Of a stretch of DNA of 64,000 nt, positions 36,583 through 44,677 are shown in pieces. The notes beneath the pieces are model-generated. The model searched no databases, had not been told where the DNA came from, and saw nothing but the letters and a program-made list of their open reading frames with translations. Source of the DNA: Kineosporia mesophila (lineage in GTDB: Bacteria > Actinomycetota > Actinomycetes > Actinomycetales > Kineosporiaceae); NCBI RefSeq assembly GCF_021129235.1, contig NZ_JAJOMA010000013.1, positions 1 through 64,000 of the forward strand, given 5' to 3'. The position numbers were made by a program, and so were the translations under genes. Position 1 is the stretch's first letter. Each line of letters begins with the position of its first letter.

Positions 36583-38160
36583 ATGGTTCAACGTTCTTCG
36601 ACGGAGGCCCGGCCTCCGGCGGGAAGGAGCAGGCAATCGGGGGGCGTCAGCGGCGACGCGCCCCGGCGGAGGAGGGGGTTGCGTCGCAAACCCCTGGTCG
36701 CGGTGGCGGCGGCCGGTGCGGTGGCGGTGGCTCTGGCCGTCGTGGCCACCACCTCGGCCTCCGGCACCGGGAACGTCGTGGCCAACTCCACCTTCGATTC
36801 CGGGCTGTCCGGCTGGTTCGCCAGTTCCGGGGCCCGCCTGGAGCTGGTCAAGGGGCGTAACGGCCAGGGGGCGCAGATCTCGCACCCCGGCCCGGGCCGG
36901 CGCACGATCGCGCTGAATGACAAGGTCAACAGCGTCGAGTCGACCGACAAGGGCGCCTGGTACGAGGCCCGCGCCTGGGTGCGGGCGACCCGGCCCGGGG
37001 TGTCCGTGGCGTTGCGCATCATGGAGTACGACGGGCGCACGTTACGGGGGCAGCAGAGGTCGACGCTCTGGCTCACCGACACCGCCTGGCACCCCGTCAT
37101 CACGAAGTACCGGGCCGTCGCCGACGGGTCGAGCCTCGACCTGAACGTGGTGGGCAACCAGGTCCCGGCCAACGTGGGCATCGTAGTGGACGACATCGCA
37201 CTCGACGACAGCACCTCGGGCGGTCCGGTCGTGACCGTTCCGCCGGCGCCCACCAAGCCGCCGGCGACCACCGTCCCGGTCACGAAACCGCCGGTCACCG
37301 CTACGAAGCCGCCGAGCACCACGAAGCCGCCGGCTAGTTCGACCACGACCACCAAGCCGCCCACGACGTCCACCACGACGACCGTGCCGGCGGTGCCGGC
37401 CGGGTGGCGCAAGGTCTGGGCCGACGAGTTCAACGGCAGCAGCCTCGACGCCGCGGCCTGGAAGGCCGAGGACTACTCCACCTACGGCGAGGGCAACAAG
37501 GAACTACCCTGCCTGATGGATCGTCCGGAAAACCTCAAGGTGTCGGGCGGTACGCTCACGCTGAGCGCGCGGCGCGAGAGCACACCGCTGAAGTGCGGGA
37601 ACAGCGACACCCGCTTCCCGAACGGCCGGTCTTACAGCTCTGCACACATCAGCACCAAGGGGCTCAAGGAGTGGAAGTACGGCCGGTTCGAGATGCGGGC
37701 GAAACTGCCTCTCACCCCGGGGAAGTCGAAGGGTCTGTGGCCTGCGTTCTGGCTTCGCCCGACCGACGGCGGCACCGGTGAGCTCGACATCCTCGAGGCC
37801 ATCGGTAGCGGCAACGGCGGTACGACCAGCAACAAGGTCTACCAGACGCTGCACTACGACTACGTCGGCACGCATCCCCAGGTCGGTTACGAGTATGCCC
37901 TGACCAGTGGGCATCTCGGAGACGGCTACCACACCTACGCGGTGGAGTGGGAGCCCGGTGAGATCCGTTTCTACGTGGACGGCAAGCTCACCGTCACGCG
38001 GAACAAGACGAACACCTCGTGGATCGACCAGGCGTTCAACAAGCCGTTCTACATCCGGCTGAACCTGGCCGTGGGTGGCAACTGGCCCGGTACGCCGGAC
38101 GCCAGCACCGTTTTCCCCGCCGACTACGTGGTCGACTACGTGCGCGTGTACCAGCGCTGA
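36583..38160 (+). CDS. Secreted GH16 family glycoside hydrolase with N-terminal carbohydrate-binding-like domain
   Basis: The 525-residue protein has a basic N-terminus and a signal/anchor helix (about 38-58), a carbohydrate-binding-module-like beta domain (about 62-205), a Pro/Thr/Lys linker (about 212-272) and a GH16 catalytic domain. The catalytic motif is ELDILE (E400, D402, E405), and the domain also shows VWADEFNGSSLD and YSSAHISTKG. GH16 enzymes cut beta-1,3/1,4-glucans, galactans and related polymers. In this locus it may trim or release the polymer. ATG 36583 follows GGGAG. Confidence 0.92.
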   Translation: MVQRSSTEARPPAGRSRQSGGVSGDAPRRRRGLRRKPLVAVAAAGAVAVALAVVATTSASGTGNVVANSTFDSGLSGWFASSGARLELVKGRNGQGAQISHPGPGRRTIALNDKVNSVESTDKGAWYEARAWVRATRPGVSVALRIMEYDGRTLRGQQRSTLWLTDTAWHPVITKYRAVADGSSLDLNVVGNQVPANVGIVVDDIALDDSTSGGPVVTVPPAPTKPPATTVPVTKPPVTATKPPSTTKPPASSTTTTKPPTTSTTTTVPAVPAGWRKVWADEFNGSSLDAAAWKAEDYSTYGEGNKELPCLMDRPENLKVSGGTLTLSARRESTPLKCGNSDTRFPNGRSYSSAHISTKGLKEWKYGRFEMRAKLPLTPGKSKGLWPAFWLRPTDGGTGELDILEAIGSGNGGTTSNKVYQTLHYDYVGTHPQVGYEYALTSGHLGDGYHTYAVEWEPGEIRFYVDGKLTVTRNKTNTSWIDQAFNKPFYIRLNLAVGGNWPGTPDASTVFPADYVVDYVRVYQR

Positions 38161-38232
38161 CCTTCGTCGGCACCGGGTGGGCGGGATCGGTATCATTGCC
38201 GGTTCCGCCCACTTTGCGCGTTCTTTCACGGT

Positions 38233-38238
38233 TACCCT
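38233..38238 (+). promoter_or_regulatory. Candidate -10 box for the second GH16 gene
   Basis: TACCCT matches TANNNT and ends 6 nt before the GTG at 38245, with no Shine-Dalgarno in between. This fits a leaderless transcript. Confidence 0.4.
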
Positions 38239-38244
38239 GTTCCT

Positions 38245-39131
38245 GTGAAACGTGTGCTGGCGGTGGTTTCCCTGGTGGTGGTCATCGGGCTGGCGGTCGT
38301 TCTTCTCCGCAGCGAGACCAAGAGCACGATGGAAGACGATTCGGGGCGGCTTTCGCGCGACGGCTGGGGCCTGGTCTGGGCGGACGAGTTCGAGGGCGGC
38401 ACGGTCGACCCGGCGAACTGGGTGGTCGAGCACGAGTCCACCTACGGCGACGGCGGTGGTCAGGTCTCCTGCCTGATGAACCGGCCGGAGAACGTCTCGG
38501 TGGCCGACGGCCGGCTGCGGCTCACGGCTCTTCGTGAGGACGATCCGCTGGAGTGCGGCAAGGGCCGGGACGAGCGCTTCCCGCGGGGGAGGGACTACAG
38601 CTCCGCCCACCTGTCCACGAAGGGGTTGCACGAGTGGACCTACGCCCGGTTCGAGATCCGGGCCGAACTTCCCGTGCAGAAGGGCGTCTCGAAGGGTATG
38701 TGGCCGGCGTTCTGGGGGCCCGGCCGACCGAGGGTGGCACCGGCGAGATCGACGTACTGGAGGCCGTCGGCAGCGGTCCGGGTGAGTCACAGTTCGACAA
38801 GGCGCACCAGACCATCTGGTACGACTATGTGGGCACGCACGAGAAGCAGGGCCAGGAGCACAGTTTCCCGGCCGGGCAGGAACCCGGTGAGGGCATGCAC
38901 ACCTATACCGTCGACTGGTCACCCGACCGGATCGTCTGGTACATCGACGATCTGCCGGTCTACGAGCGCACCGAAGACACCACCGGCTGGCTGGCCTCGA
39001 CCTTCGACAAGCCCTTCTACCTGCGGGTTAATCTGGCGGTCGGGGGTAGCTGGCCCGGAGATCCCACGGCCGACACCCGGTTTCCGGCCACCTACGACAT
39101 TGACTACGTGCGGGTGTATCAGCGAACCTGA
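38245..39131 (+). pseudogene. Second GH16 hydrolase gene, interrupted by a -1 frameshift
   Basis: The first frame gives a signal anchor and the GH16 N-terminal half (VWADEFEGGTVDPANW, YSSAHLSTKGLHEW, MWPAFW) up to about 38718. The rest (RPTEGGTGEIDVLEAVGSG through DIDYVRVYQRT) continues in the -1 frame to the stop at 39129-39131. The shift falls in a run of five G (38714-38718). The catalytic motif EIDVLE lies after the shift, so the unshifted product (which would run on to 39144 in the wrong frame) is inactive. A one-base deletion, a sequencing error or slippage at GGGGG are all possible. Both halves align well with the upstream GH16 protein, so it was recently functional or still is by frameshifting. 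It lacks the N-terminal binding domain. Confidence 0.85.
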
Positions 39132-39136
39132 CTCTG

Positions 39137-39676
39137 TCAGTTGAACTTGCGGGGCCGGATGACCACCTCGGTGGCCGGGTGCACGACCGACTCCGGCGGA
39201 ACGTCTTTGAGCACCACCGTGCCCGCTGCGATCTGGCTGCGGGCACCGATCCGGATCGCCCCGATCAGCACGGCACCGGCGCCCACCTCCACGCCGTCCT
39301 CGAGCACCGGGCAGTCGGTGGCCTCGCGTCGGTTGCCGATCGTGACACCGTGCCGCAGCATCACATCGGCCCCGATCGACGCGGCCGGGTTCACCACCGT
39401 GCCGACGCCGTGCCGCAGCCGCAGGCCCGGGCCCACCCGGGTGCTGGCCGGCAGCTCGATGCCCAGGAACCACTCGGAGAAGACCTTGTACACGGTGCCG
39501 ACCAGGGGATACGTGACCCGGACGGGGCGCGGGCCGGTGCGCACGTACTGCGCGGTGCGGAAGAGGAGCAGCACCAGCTGGCTCTTCGGGTAGCCGCCGT
39601 TCGCACGCAGATCGCGGCGGGAGGTCTGGAGCCAGTCGGCCAGCGTCACGGAGGTCTCCGGGGGTGACTTGTACAC
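39137..39676 (-). CDS. Serine-acetyltransferase-like hexapeptide acyltransferase
   Basis: The 179-residue protein has an N-terminal helical part and a left-handed beta helix (about 75-170) with hexapeptide repeats, including HGVGTVVNPAASIGADVMLRHGVTIG and DGVEVGAGAVLIGAIRIGA in pieces, as in CysE/WcaB-type acetyltransferases. In polysaccharide loci such enzymes O-acetylate sugars; the alternative is serine acetylation in cysteine synthesis. GTG 39676 is the only plausible start, with TAGATT 10 nt upstream as a possible -10. It faces the frameshifted GH16 gene tail to tail, only 5 bp apart. Confidence 0.85.
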   Translation of the reverse strand: MYKSPPETSVTLADWLQTSRRDLRANGGYPKSQLVLLLFRTAQYVRTGPRPVRVTYPLVGTVYKVFSEWFLGIELPASTRVGPGLRLRHGVGTVVNPAASIGADVMLRHGVTIGNRREATDCPVLEDGVEVGAGAVLIGAIRIGARSQIAAGTVVLKDVPPESVVHPATEVVIRPRKFN

Positions 39677-39830
39677 ATTCGGGCAAAATCTAACTTAATT
39701 CACAGTATCGGGTACAGGGCCACAAAGGTCACCTAACATGATCCGGGGATGCACGGTGAGTAGCACTGTCTGATCGGTCGACCCGTCTCGCGACGATGCC
39801 ACGGGGTCTGAGCACTAGGGGGCAGGTGTC
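39677..39830. promoter_or_regulatory. Divergent promoter region of acetyltransferase and GT2 operon
   Basis: This 154-bp AT-rich region lies between divergent genes. It contains CTAACTTAATTCAC, then GTACAGGGC at 39712, a word also found in front of the sugar transferase at 28581. Confidence 0.35.
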
Positions 39831-40784
39831 GTGAGTTTGGCTGAAAGTGTTGCTGTAGAGTTGGTTCCGGTCGAAGTGACGGGCGTCAGCGTGATCATCC
39901 CGACCAAAGACCGGCCGGAGCTCCTGGCCCGGGCCGTACGGGCCGTGCTGGCGCAGGAGTTCGACGGGCCGATCGAGTGCATCGTGGTGTTCGACCAGGA
40001 GCAGACCCACCTGCCCGAGGTTCCGACCGGGCCGGGTCGCACCCTGCGGGTGCTGCGCAACGAGCGCACCCCGGGCCTGGCGGGCACCCGTAACACCGGC
40101 TACCTCAGGGCGTCCCACACCATCGTGGCCGCCTGTGACGACGACGACGAGTGGCTGCCGGGCAAGTTGACGGCCCAGCTCGACCTGCTCGACCGTTACC
40201 CTCAGGCCAGCCTCGTGGCCACCGGCATCGTCATCCATTTCTCGGGTCGTGACATACCGCGTCAGGCACAGGACGAGGTGCTCACCTTCCGCGACTTCCT
40301 GCGCGACCGCCGGATGGAGGTGCACCCCTCGACCTACCTGGCCCGGCGGTCCGCGGTGGTCGACGGATTCGGTCTGGTCGAGGAGGAGATCCCGGGCGGG
40401 TACGCCGAGGACTACGACTGGCTGCTGCGGGCGGCGAAGACCGGTCCGGTGGTCTGTGTGCGCGACCCCCTGGTGCGCGTGAACTGGCACAACGGCTCGT
40501 TCTTCACCAGTCGCTGGGAGATGATCGACCAGGCGCTCACCTGGCTGCTGCGGCGCTTCCCCGAATTCGCCGGGGAGCGGCGCGGTCTCGGCCGGGTGCA
40601 GGGCCAGCTGGCGTTCGCCAACGCGGCGCTGGGCAAACGCCGCAAGGCCCTCGGGCTGGCGGCCCGGGCCCTGCGCAACCATCCCACCAACCGCCAGGCC
40701 CTGGCCTCGCTGCTGGTGACGTCCCACCTGGTCACCCCGGACCAGGTCATCGGTCTCGGCCGCCGGTTCGGCCGGGGTGTCTGA
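39831..40784 (+). CDS. Family 2 glycosyltransferase
   Basis: The 317-residue cytoplasmic enzyme has the GT-A opening VSVIIPTKDRPELLARAVRA, GLAGTRNTGYLRAS and an acidic DDDDEW motif near residues 102-107 for the nucleotide-sugar metal site. EDYDWLLRAAKTG provides the catalytic-base region. It should add a sugar to the lipid-linked repeat unit. GTG 39831 follows GGGGGCAGG. Its stop overlaps the start of the next gene by 8 bases, so it begins an operon with the polymerase and flippase. Confidence 0.92.
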   Translation: MSLAESVAVELVPVEVTGVSVIIPTKDRPELLARAVRAVLAQEFDGPIECIVVFDQEQTHLPEVPTGPGRTLRVLRNERTPGLAGTRNTGYLRASHTIVAACDDDDEWLPGKLTAQLDLLDRYPQASLVATGIVIHFSGRDIPRQAQDEVLTFRDFLRDRRMEVHPSTYLARRSAVVDGFGLVEEEIPGGYAEDYDWLLRAAKTGPVVCVRDPLVRVNWHNGSFFTSRWEMIDQALTWLLRRFPEFAGERRGLGRVQGQLAFANAALGKRRKALGLAARALRNHPTNRQALASLLVTSHLVTPDQVIGLGRRFGRGV

Positions 40785-42036
40785 GACCCTGACCAGGCCG
40801 GTCACCCGCCAGGTGGAGCTTCCGGCCTGGCCCGTGGTGCTGCTCTTCGCCGGGTTCCCGCTGCTGTGGGTGCTGGGCCTGGCCTCGTTCGCACCGGTGA
40901 TCTGTGCGGTACCGATGCTGGTGCTGCTCTGGGCCCGCGGAAACGTCTCACTGCCGGTCGGTTCCGCGTTCTGGATCTTCTTCGTGATCTGGGCCGGGGT
41001 GGCGGTCCTGGCGCTGGACAATATCTTCCGGGTGGTGGGTTACGGCGTCCGGATGACGAACTACCTGGGCGCCACCATGGTGTTCGTCTATGTCTACAAC
41101 CTGGGTGTGCGGCGGTTCAGTGACCGGCGGGCCCTGACCGTGCTGCTGGCCTTCTTCGCCTTCGTGGTGCTCGGCGGCTGGCTCGGGGTGTTGCTGCCCG
41201 AGGTCCGGCTCACCACCCCGACCTCCCTGGTGCTGCCGGGCTCGATCGCGAGCAACGAATACGTGGGGGCACTGGTGCGGCCGCGGTTCGCCGAGGTGCA
41301 GCAACCCTGGGGTGCGCCACAGCCCTTCACCCGTCCCAGTGCGCCTTTCGCCTACACCAACGGCTGGGGCTGCAACGTGGCGCTGCTGGTGCCGTGCATG
41401 CTCGCGCTGGTCTCCCTGGCCGGGCGCCGGGTGCGCCTGGCCACGATCCTGGTGCTCGCGCTGGGCATCGTGCCCGCCTTCGCCACGCTGAACCGCGGTC
41501 TGTACATCGCGGTGGTGGTGGGGCTGCTGTACGCGGTGGTCCGGTTCGCCTTCCACGGACGCCTGGTGCCCCTGGGTGGGGTGCTGGCCGGTGGGGTGGT
41601 GGTGGCCGTGGCGGCGAATGCCGTGGGGCTGCTCTCCAGCCTGTCGCAGCGCCTGGAGTACAGCGCGACGAACGAGAGCCGCAGCACCATCTACGCGGAG
41701 GCGTTCAACGGCACGCTCGCCTCGCCGCTCATCGGCAACGGCGCGCCCCGTCCCTCCGCCACGCTCGACATCTCCGTCGGTACCCAGGGCCAGATCTGGA
41801 ACGTCATGTTCAGCTTCGGGTTCGTCGGTCTCTTCCTCTTCGTCGGCTGGTTCGCCTGGCTGGCCGTGGTCTCCGCGCGATGGCAGCACAGCGGTGACCT
41901 CTGGCTGCACGTCAGCCTGGTGGTGGCCCTGCTGACTATCGTCTACTACGGCTACGACGGTCCCCAGCTCAGCGTGATGATGCTCGTGGCGGCCCTGGTG
42001 CTGCGCCGGATCCGGCCCCCGGAGGTCATGGCATGA
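40777..42036 (+). CDS. O-antigen ligase/polymerase-like membrane protein (Wzy candidate)
   Basis: The 419-residue protein has about eleven membrane helices and one larger extracytoplasmic loop (about residues 140-200) containing Arg and Pro residues, the layout of Wzy polymerases and WaaL ligases. The family motifs are weak, so assignment rests on topology, the segment ATLNRGLYIAVVVGLLYA and position between a GT2 and a Wzx-like flippase. It would polymerise repeat units outside the membrane. Its end overlaps the flippase ATG (ATGA). Confidence 0.82.
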   Translation: MSETLTRPVTRQVELPAWPVVLLFAGFPLLWVLGLASFAPVICAVPMLVLLWARGNVSLPVGSAFWIFFVIWAGVAVLALDNIFRVVGYGVRMTNYLGATMVFVYVYNLGVRRFSDRRALTVLLAFFAFVVLGGWLGVLLPEVRLTTPTSLVLPGSIASNEYVGALVRPRFAEVQQPWGAPQPFTRPSAPFAYTNGWGCNVALLVPCMLALVSLAGRRVRLATILVLALGIVPAFATLNRGLYIAVVVGLLYAVVRFAFHGRLVPLGGVLAGGVVVAVAANAVGLLSSLSQRLEYSATNESRSTIYAEAFNGTLASPLIGNGAPRPSATLDISVGTQGQIWNVMFSFGFVGLFLFVGWFAWLAVVSARWQHSGDLWLHVSLVVALLTIVYYGYDGPQLSVMMLVAALVLRRIRPPEVMA

Positions 42037-43559
42037 CAACCGATACCTCGCGCCCGGGCGCCGATCTGCGCGGCGCGGCCCGCAACGGCGCCATCGCCCT
42101 GGCCGGCTCCGGCATCGCCGCGGTGACCGGTCTCCTGCTCAACGTGGTGATCGGGCGCGGCTTCGGCCCGTCCGCGTCGGGTGAGTTCTTTGTCGTGGTG
42201 GCCGTTCTCACCGTCATCACGACCATCGGCAAGCTCGGCGCCGACACCGGGCTGGTCTGGGCCGTGGCCCGGCACCGGGCCCTGCAACAGCCCCGCGACA
42301 TCTGCACCACGCTGTGGGTGGGCGCGGTGCCGTCGCTGGCCGCCGGGATACTCATGGCGGTGGCGCTGTACCTGCTGGCGCCGTGGCTGGCCGACCTGAT
42401 CGGGGCGGGCGACGACCTGGACACCCTGTTCCGGTTCAGCGCGCCCTTCGTGATCGTGGCCGGGCCCGGGATGGTGCTGGCCGCGGGGCTGCGGGGAGCC
42501 GGCAACATCCTCGGCTACGCGGCCGTGCAGAACGTCGTCGTGCCCGGCCTGCGGCCGGTCCTGGCCGGGATCGCGCTGGTCGCCGGGCTGGGACTGAGCG
42601 CGGCCATCCTGACCTGGAACCTGCCGTTCGTGGTGGGTCTGGCGATCGCGGTGGTGCTGGTGGCCCGCCGCACGCTGGCGATCGAACGGGCGCATCCCGA
42701 CGCCGCCCCGTCACGTCCGGTGCGGGAGGTGGCCTCCGAGTTCTGGCGGTTCAGCGGCCCCCGGGCGGTCACGGCGGCGCTGGAGGCGGCGATCGTCTGG
42801 TCGGACGTGCTCGTGGTCGCCGCCCTGGCCACCCCGCGCGACGCCGGGATCTACGCGGCGGCGAGCCGATTCATCCTCACCGGCACCCTGGCCGAGGGAG
42901 CCATGCGGGTCGCGATGGCCCCGGAGATCAGCCGGCTGCTGGCCCTGGGCGACCTACCCGGGGCGGCGCGGCTCTCGTCGGTCGTGACCCAGTGGACCGT
43001 GCTGCTGTCGTGGCCGCTCTACCTGGTGCTCGCGCTGTACTCACCGGCCGTGCTGTCGGTGTTCGGGCCCGGGTTCGACGACGGCGCGACGGCTCTGACG
43101 ATGCTGTCGGTCGCCATGCTGCTGGTGATGTCGGCCGGCAACAACCAGACCATCCTGCTGATGAGTGGCCGCAGCGGACTGCAGATGGCGAACCGGGTGC
43201 TGGCCCTGGCCGGCAACCTGGCGATGAACTTCCTGCTGGTGCCGATCTGGGGGATGAACGGTGCGGCCGTGGCCTGGTCGGTGACCTGGGTGGCCGATGC
43301 GTTGCTGGTGATGCTGGAGGTGCGGTACGCCGTGGGCCTGGAGCGCACCTGGCGGCGGGTCTACCCGGCGATGCTGATGTCGGCGCTGGCCTTTCTGCCG
43401 ACCGGACTGGTCTACCGGACCCTGACCGACGGCGGTGCCTGGGCTGCCGTGACCGGTTGCCTGGTGGGGGTTCTCGCTTTCGCGTGGCTGGTGGTGAAGA
43501 ACACCCACCGGCTGGACATGGCACCGATGCGGGCGGCCATACCGTTCCGGCGGGGGTAG
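42033..43559 (+). CDS. Wzx-like lipid-linked oligosaccharide flippase (MATE/MOP fold)
   Basis: The 508-residue protein has about fourteen membrane helices. The N-terminal GAARNGAIALAGSGIAAVTGL and RGFGPSASGEFFVV segments are typical of polysaccharide-export MOP flippases. It would flip undecaprenyl-linked repeat units across the membrane. Its start overlaps the polymerase gene, and it is the last gene of that operon. A 21-bp tandem repeat follows, shared with the end of the convergent glycosyltransferase gene. Confidence 0.9.
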   Translation: MTTDTSRPGADLRGAARNGAIALAGSGIAAVTGLLLNVVIGRGFGPSASGEFFVVVAVLTVITTIGKLGADTGLVWAVARHRALQQPRDICTTLWVGAVPSLAAGILMAVALYLLAPWLADLIGAGDDLDTLFRFSAPFVIVAGPGMVLAAGLRGAGNILGYAAVQNVVVPGLRPVLAGIALVAGLGLSAAILTWNLPFVVGLAIAVVLVARRTLAIERAHPDAAPSRPVREVASEFWRFSGPRAVTAALEAAIVWSDVLVVAALATPRDAGIYAAASRFILTGTLAEGAMRVAMAPEISRLLALGDLPGAARLSSVVTQWTVLLSWPLYLVLALYSPAVLSVFGPGFDDGATALTMLSVAMLLVMSAGNNQTILLMSGRSGLQMANRVLALAGNLAMNFLLVPIWGMNGAAVAWSVTWVADALLVMLEVRYAVGLERTWRRVYPAMLMSALAFLPTGLVYRTLTDGGAWAAVTGCLVGVLAFAWLVVKNTHRLDMAPMRAAIPFRRG

Positions 43560-43564
43560 TGCGC

Positions 43565-43642
43565 GCTGCCGGCCGCCTGCGCAGCGCCGCCGGCCGCCTG
43601 CGCAGCGCCGCCGGCTGCCTGCTCAGCGCCGCCGGCGGCGGG
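43565..43642. repeat. 21-bp tandem repeat at a convergent gene junction
   Basis: About 3.5 copies of GCCGCCGGCCGCCTGCGCAGC follow head to tail from 43565. The last copies encode the Arg-rich C-terminus of the leftward glycosyltransferase. Confidence 0.75.
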
Positions 43643-44180
43643 CGATCCGGTTGATCTCCGCGTCGATCGCGGCCACGGTGGACGCGGTGGGGGAGTTCTC
43701 GGGCTCGACCCGGAAGGCGTCGGGGTCGCTGAGCGCCCGGTCCAGCAGCTGCCGGAACGTCGCCTCGTCGGTGGCCAGGGCGATGCGCCCGACCTCGGCC
43801 ATGTGCGTGGCGAAGGCGACCTGGTGGTCGTCGACGTGCTCGCCGAGGTCGTGGCGCCGGGGCACGACGATCGGGAGCCGTCCCGTCGCCCGGCAGTCGA
43901 TGATGCCGCCCGGCCCGCCCTGGGTGATCACCACGTCGGCCGCGGTCATGCGGGCCCGGATACCGGCCGCGGGCAGAGAAACCATGCCCTGAGCGGTGTC
44001 CGGGGCGGTGCCGTGGCCGTACTGAACGATCACCCGAGCCTGGGGGTGGTCCCGGGCCCAGGCGTCGGCCCAGGCGACGAGCCGGTCGAACGGGTGGTGG
44101 TCGGTGCCGACCGTCACGAAGATGTCGGCACCGTAACTCTTCTCGGTCGCCTCGGACAGCGCGCTGGAATCCGTGCTCAT
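43623..44180 (-). CDS. PssE/Alg13-like glycosyltransferase subunit
   Basis: The 185-residue protein corresponds to the C-terminal half of a GT28-fold transferase. It shows IFVTVGTDHHPFDRLVAWAD at the N-terminus and ADVVITQGGPGGIIDCRATGRLPIVVPR, the nucleotide-sugar-binding motif. Alg13/PssE proteins form a catalytic pair with a membrane-anchored Alg14/PssD, encoded just upstream. ATG 44180 follows CAGGAG. The C-terminal run of arginines is encoded by the tandem repeat and is probably not essential. Confidence 0.88.
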   Translation of the reverse strand: MSTDSSALSEATEKSYGADIFVTVGTDHHPFDRLVAWADAWARDHPQARVIVQYGHGTAPDTAQGMVSLPAAGIRARMTAADVVITQGGPGGIIDCRATGRLPIVVPRRHDLGEHVDDHQVAFATHMAEVGRIALATDEATFRQLLDRALSDPDAFRVEPENSPTASTVAAIDAEINRIARRRRR

Positions 44181-44227
44181 CGCTCACTCCTGAGATGTTG
44201 TCCGCCGTTCCGTCGGCAGGCCGGGCG

Positions 44228-44677
44228 TCAGAACACCCGGCCGACCACCACTCCCCTCGGGTAGAGCGCGGTCTGCTCCGGCCACTGCACCATGAAGACG
44301 TTGCTCAACGGTGCGCAGAGCCGCCCGGTGAGTGTGGGGGAGGTGATGCGGTCGTAGACCTCGAGGTACGCGGTGGGTACTCGCAGGAGCCGGGCCATCA
44401 GGAAGAACGGCAGGGCCACACCGGCACCCGTGCTCACCACCACGTCGGGGCGCTGACGCAGCATGGTCGTCACGGCCACGCCGAAATTGCGCACCAGGTT
44501 GGGGATGTTGCGGGTGGTGGGGTGGTGGGCCCAGGTCGTCGGACGACCGGCCAGCAGCGACCGGGCGTGCTCGGTGTCGAACGTGACCCAGTGGGTGTCG
44601 TGCCGGCCCCACCAGTCTTCCAGCACGTGCAGCTGACTGAGGTGCCCACCACTGGAACAGACCATGAGTACGCGCAT
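44228..44677 (-). CDS. PssD/Alg14-like membrane-anchored glycosyltransferase subunit
   Basis: The 149-residue protein starts MRVLMVCSSGGHLSQLHVLEDWW, the usual Alg14/PssD opening, and has a hydrophobic patch at VALPFFLMARLLRV that anchors to the membrane. It recruits PssE and binds the lipid acceptor. ATG 44677 follows GGAGG at 6 nt; a GTG one codon earlier would be too close. It shares bases with the stop of the Wzz-like gene, so Wzz-PssD-PssE form one leftward operon. Confidence 0.88.
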   Translation of the reverse strand: MRVLMVCSSGGHLSQLHVLEDWWGRHDTHWVTFDTEHARSLLAGRPTTWAHHPTTRNIPNLVRNFGVAVTTMLRQRPDVVVSTGAGVALPFFLMARLLRVPTAYLEVYDRITSPTLTGRLCAPLSNVFMVQWPEQTALYPRGVVVGRVF

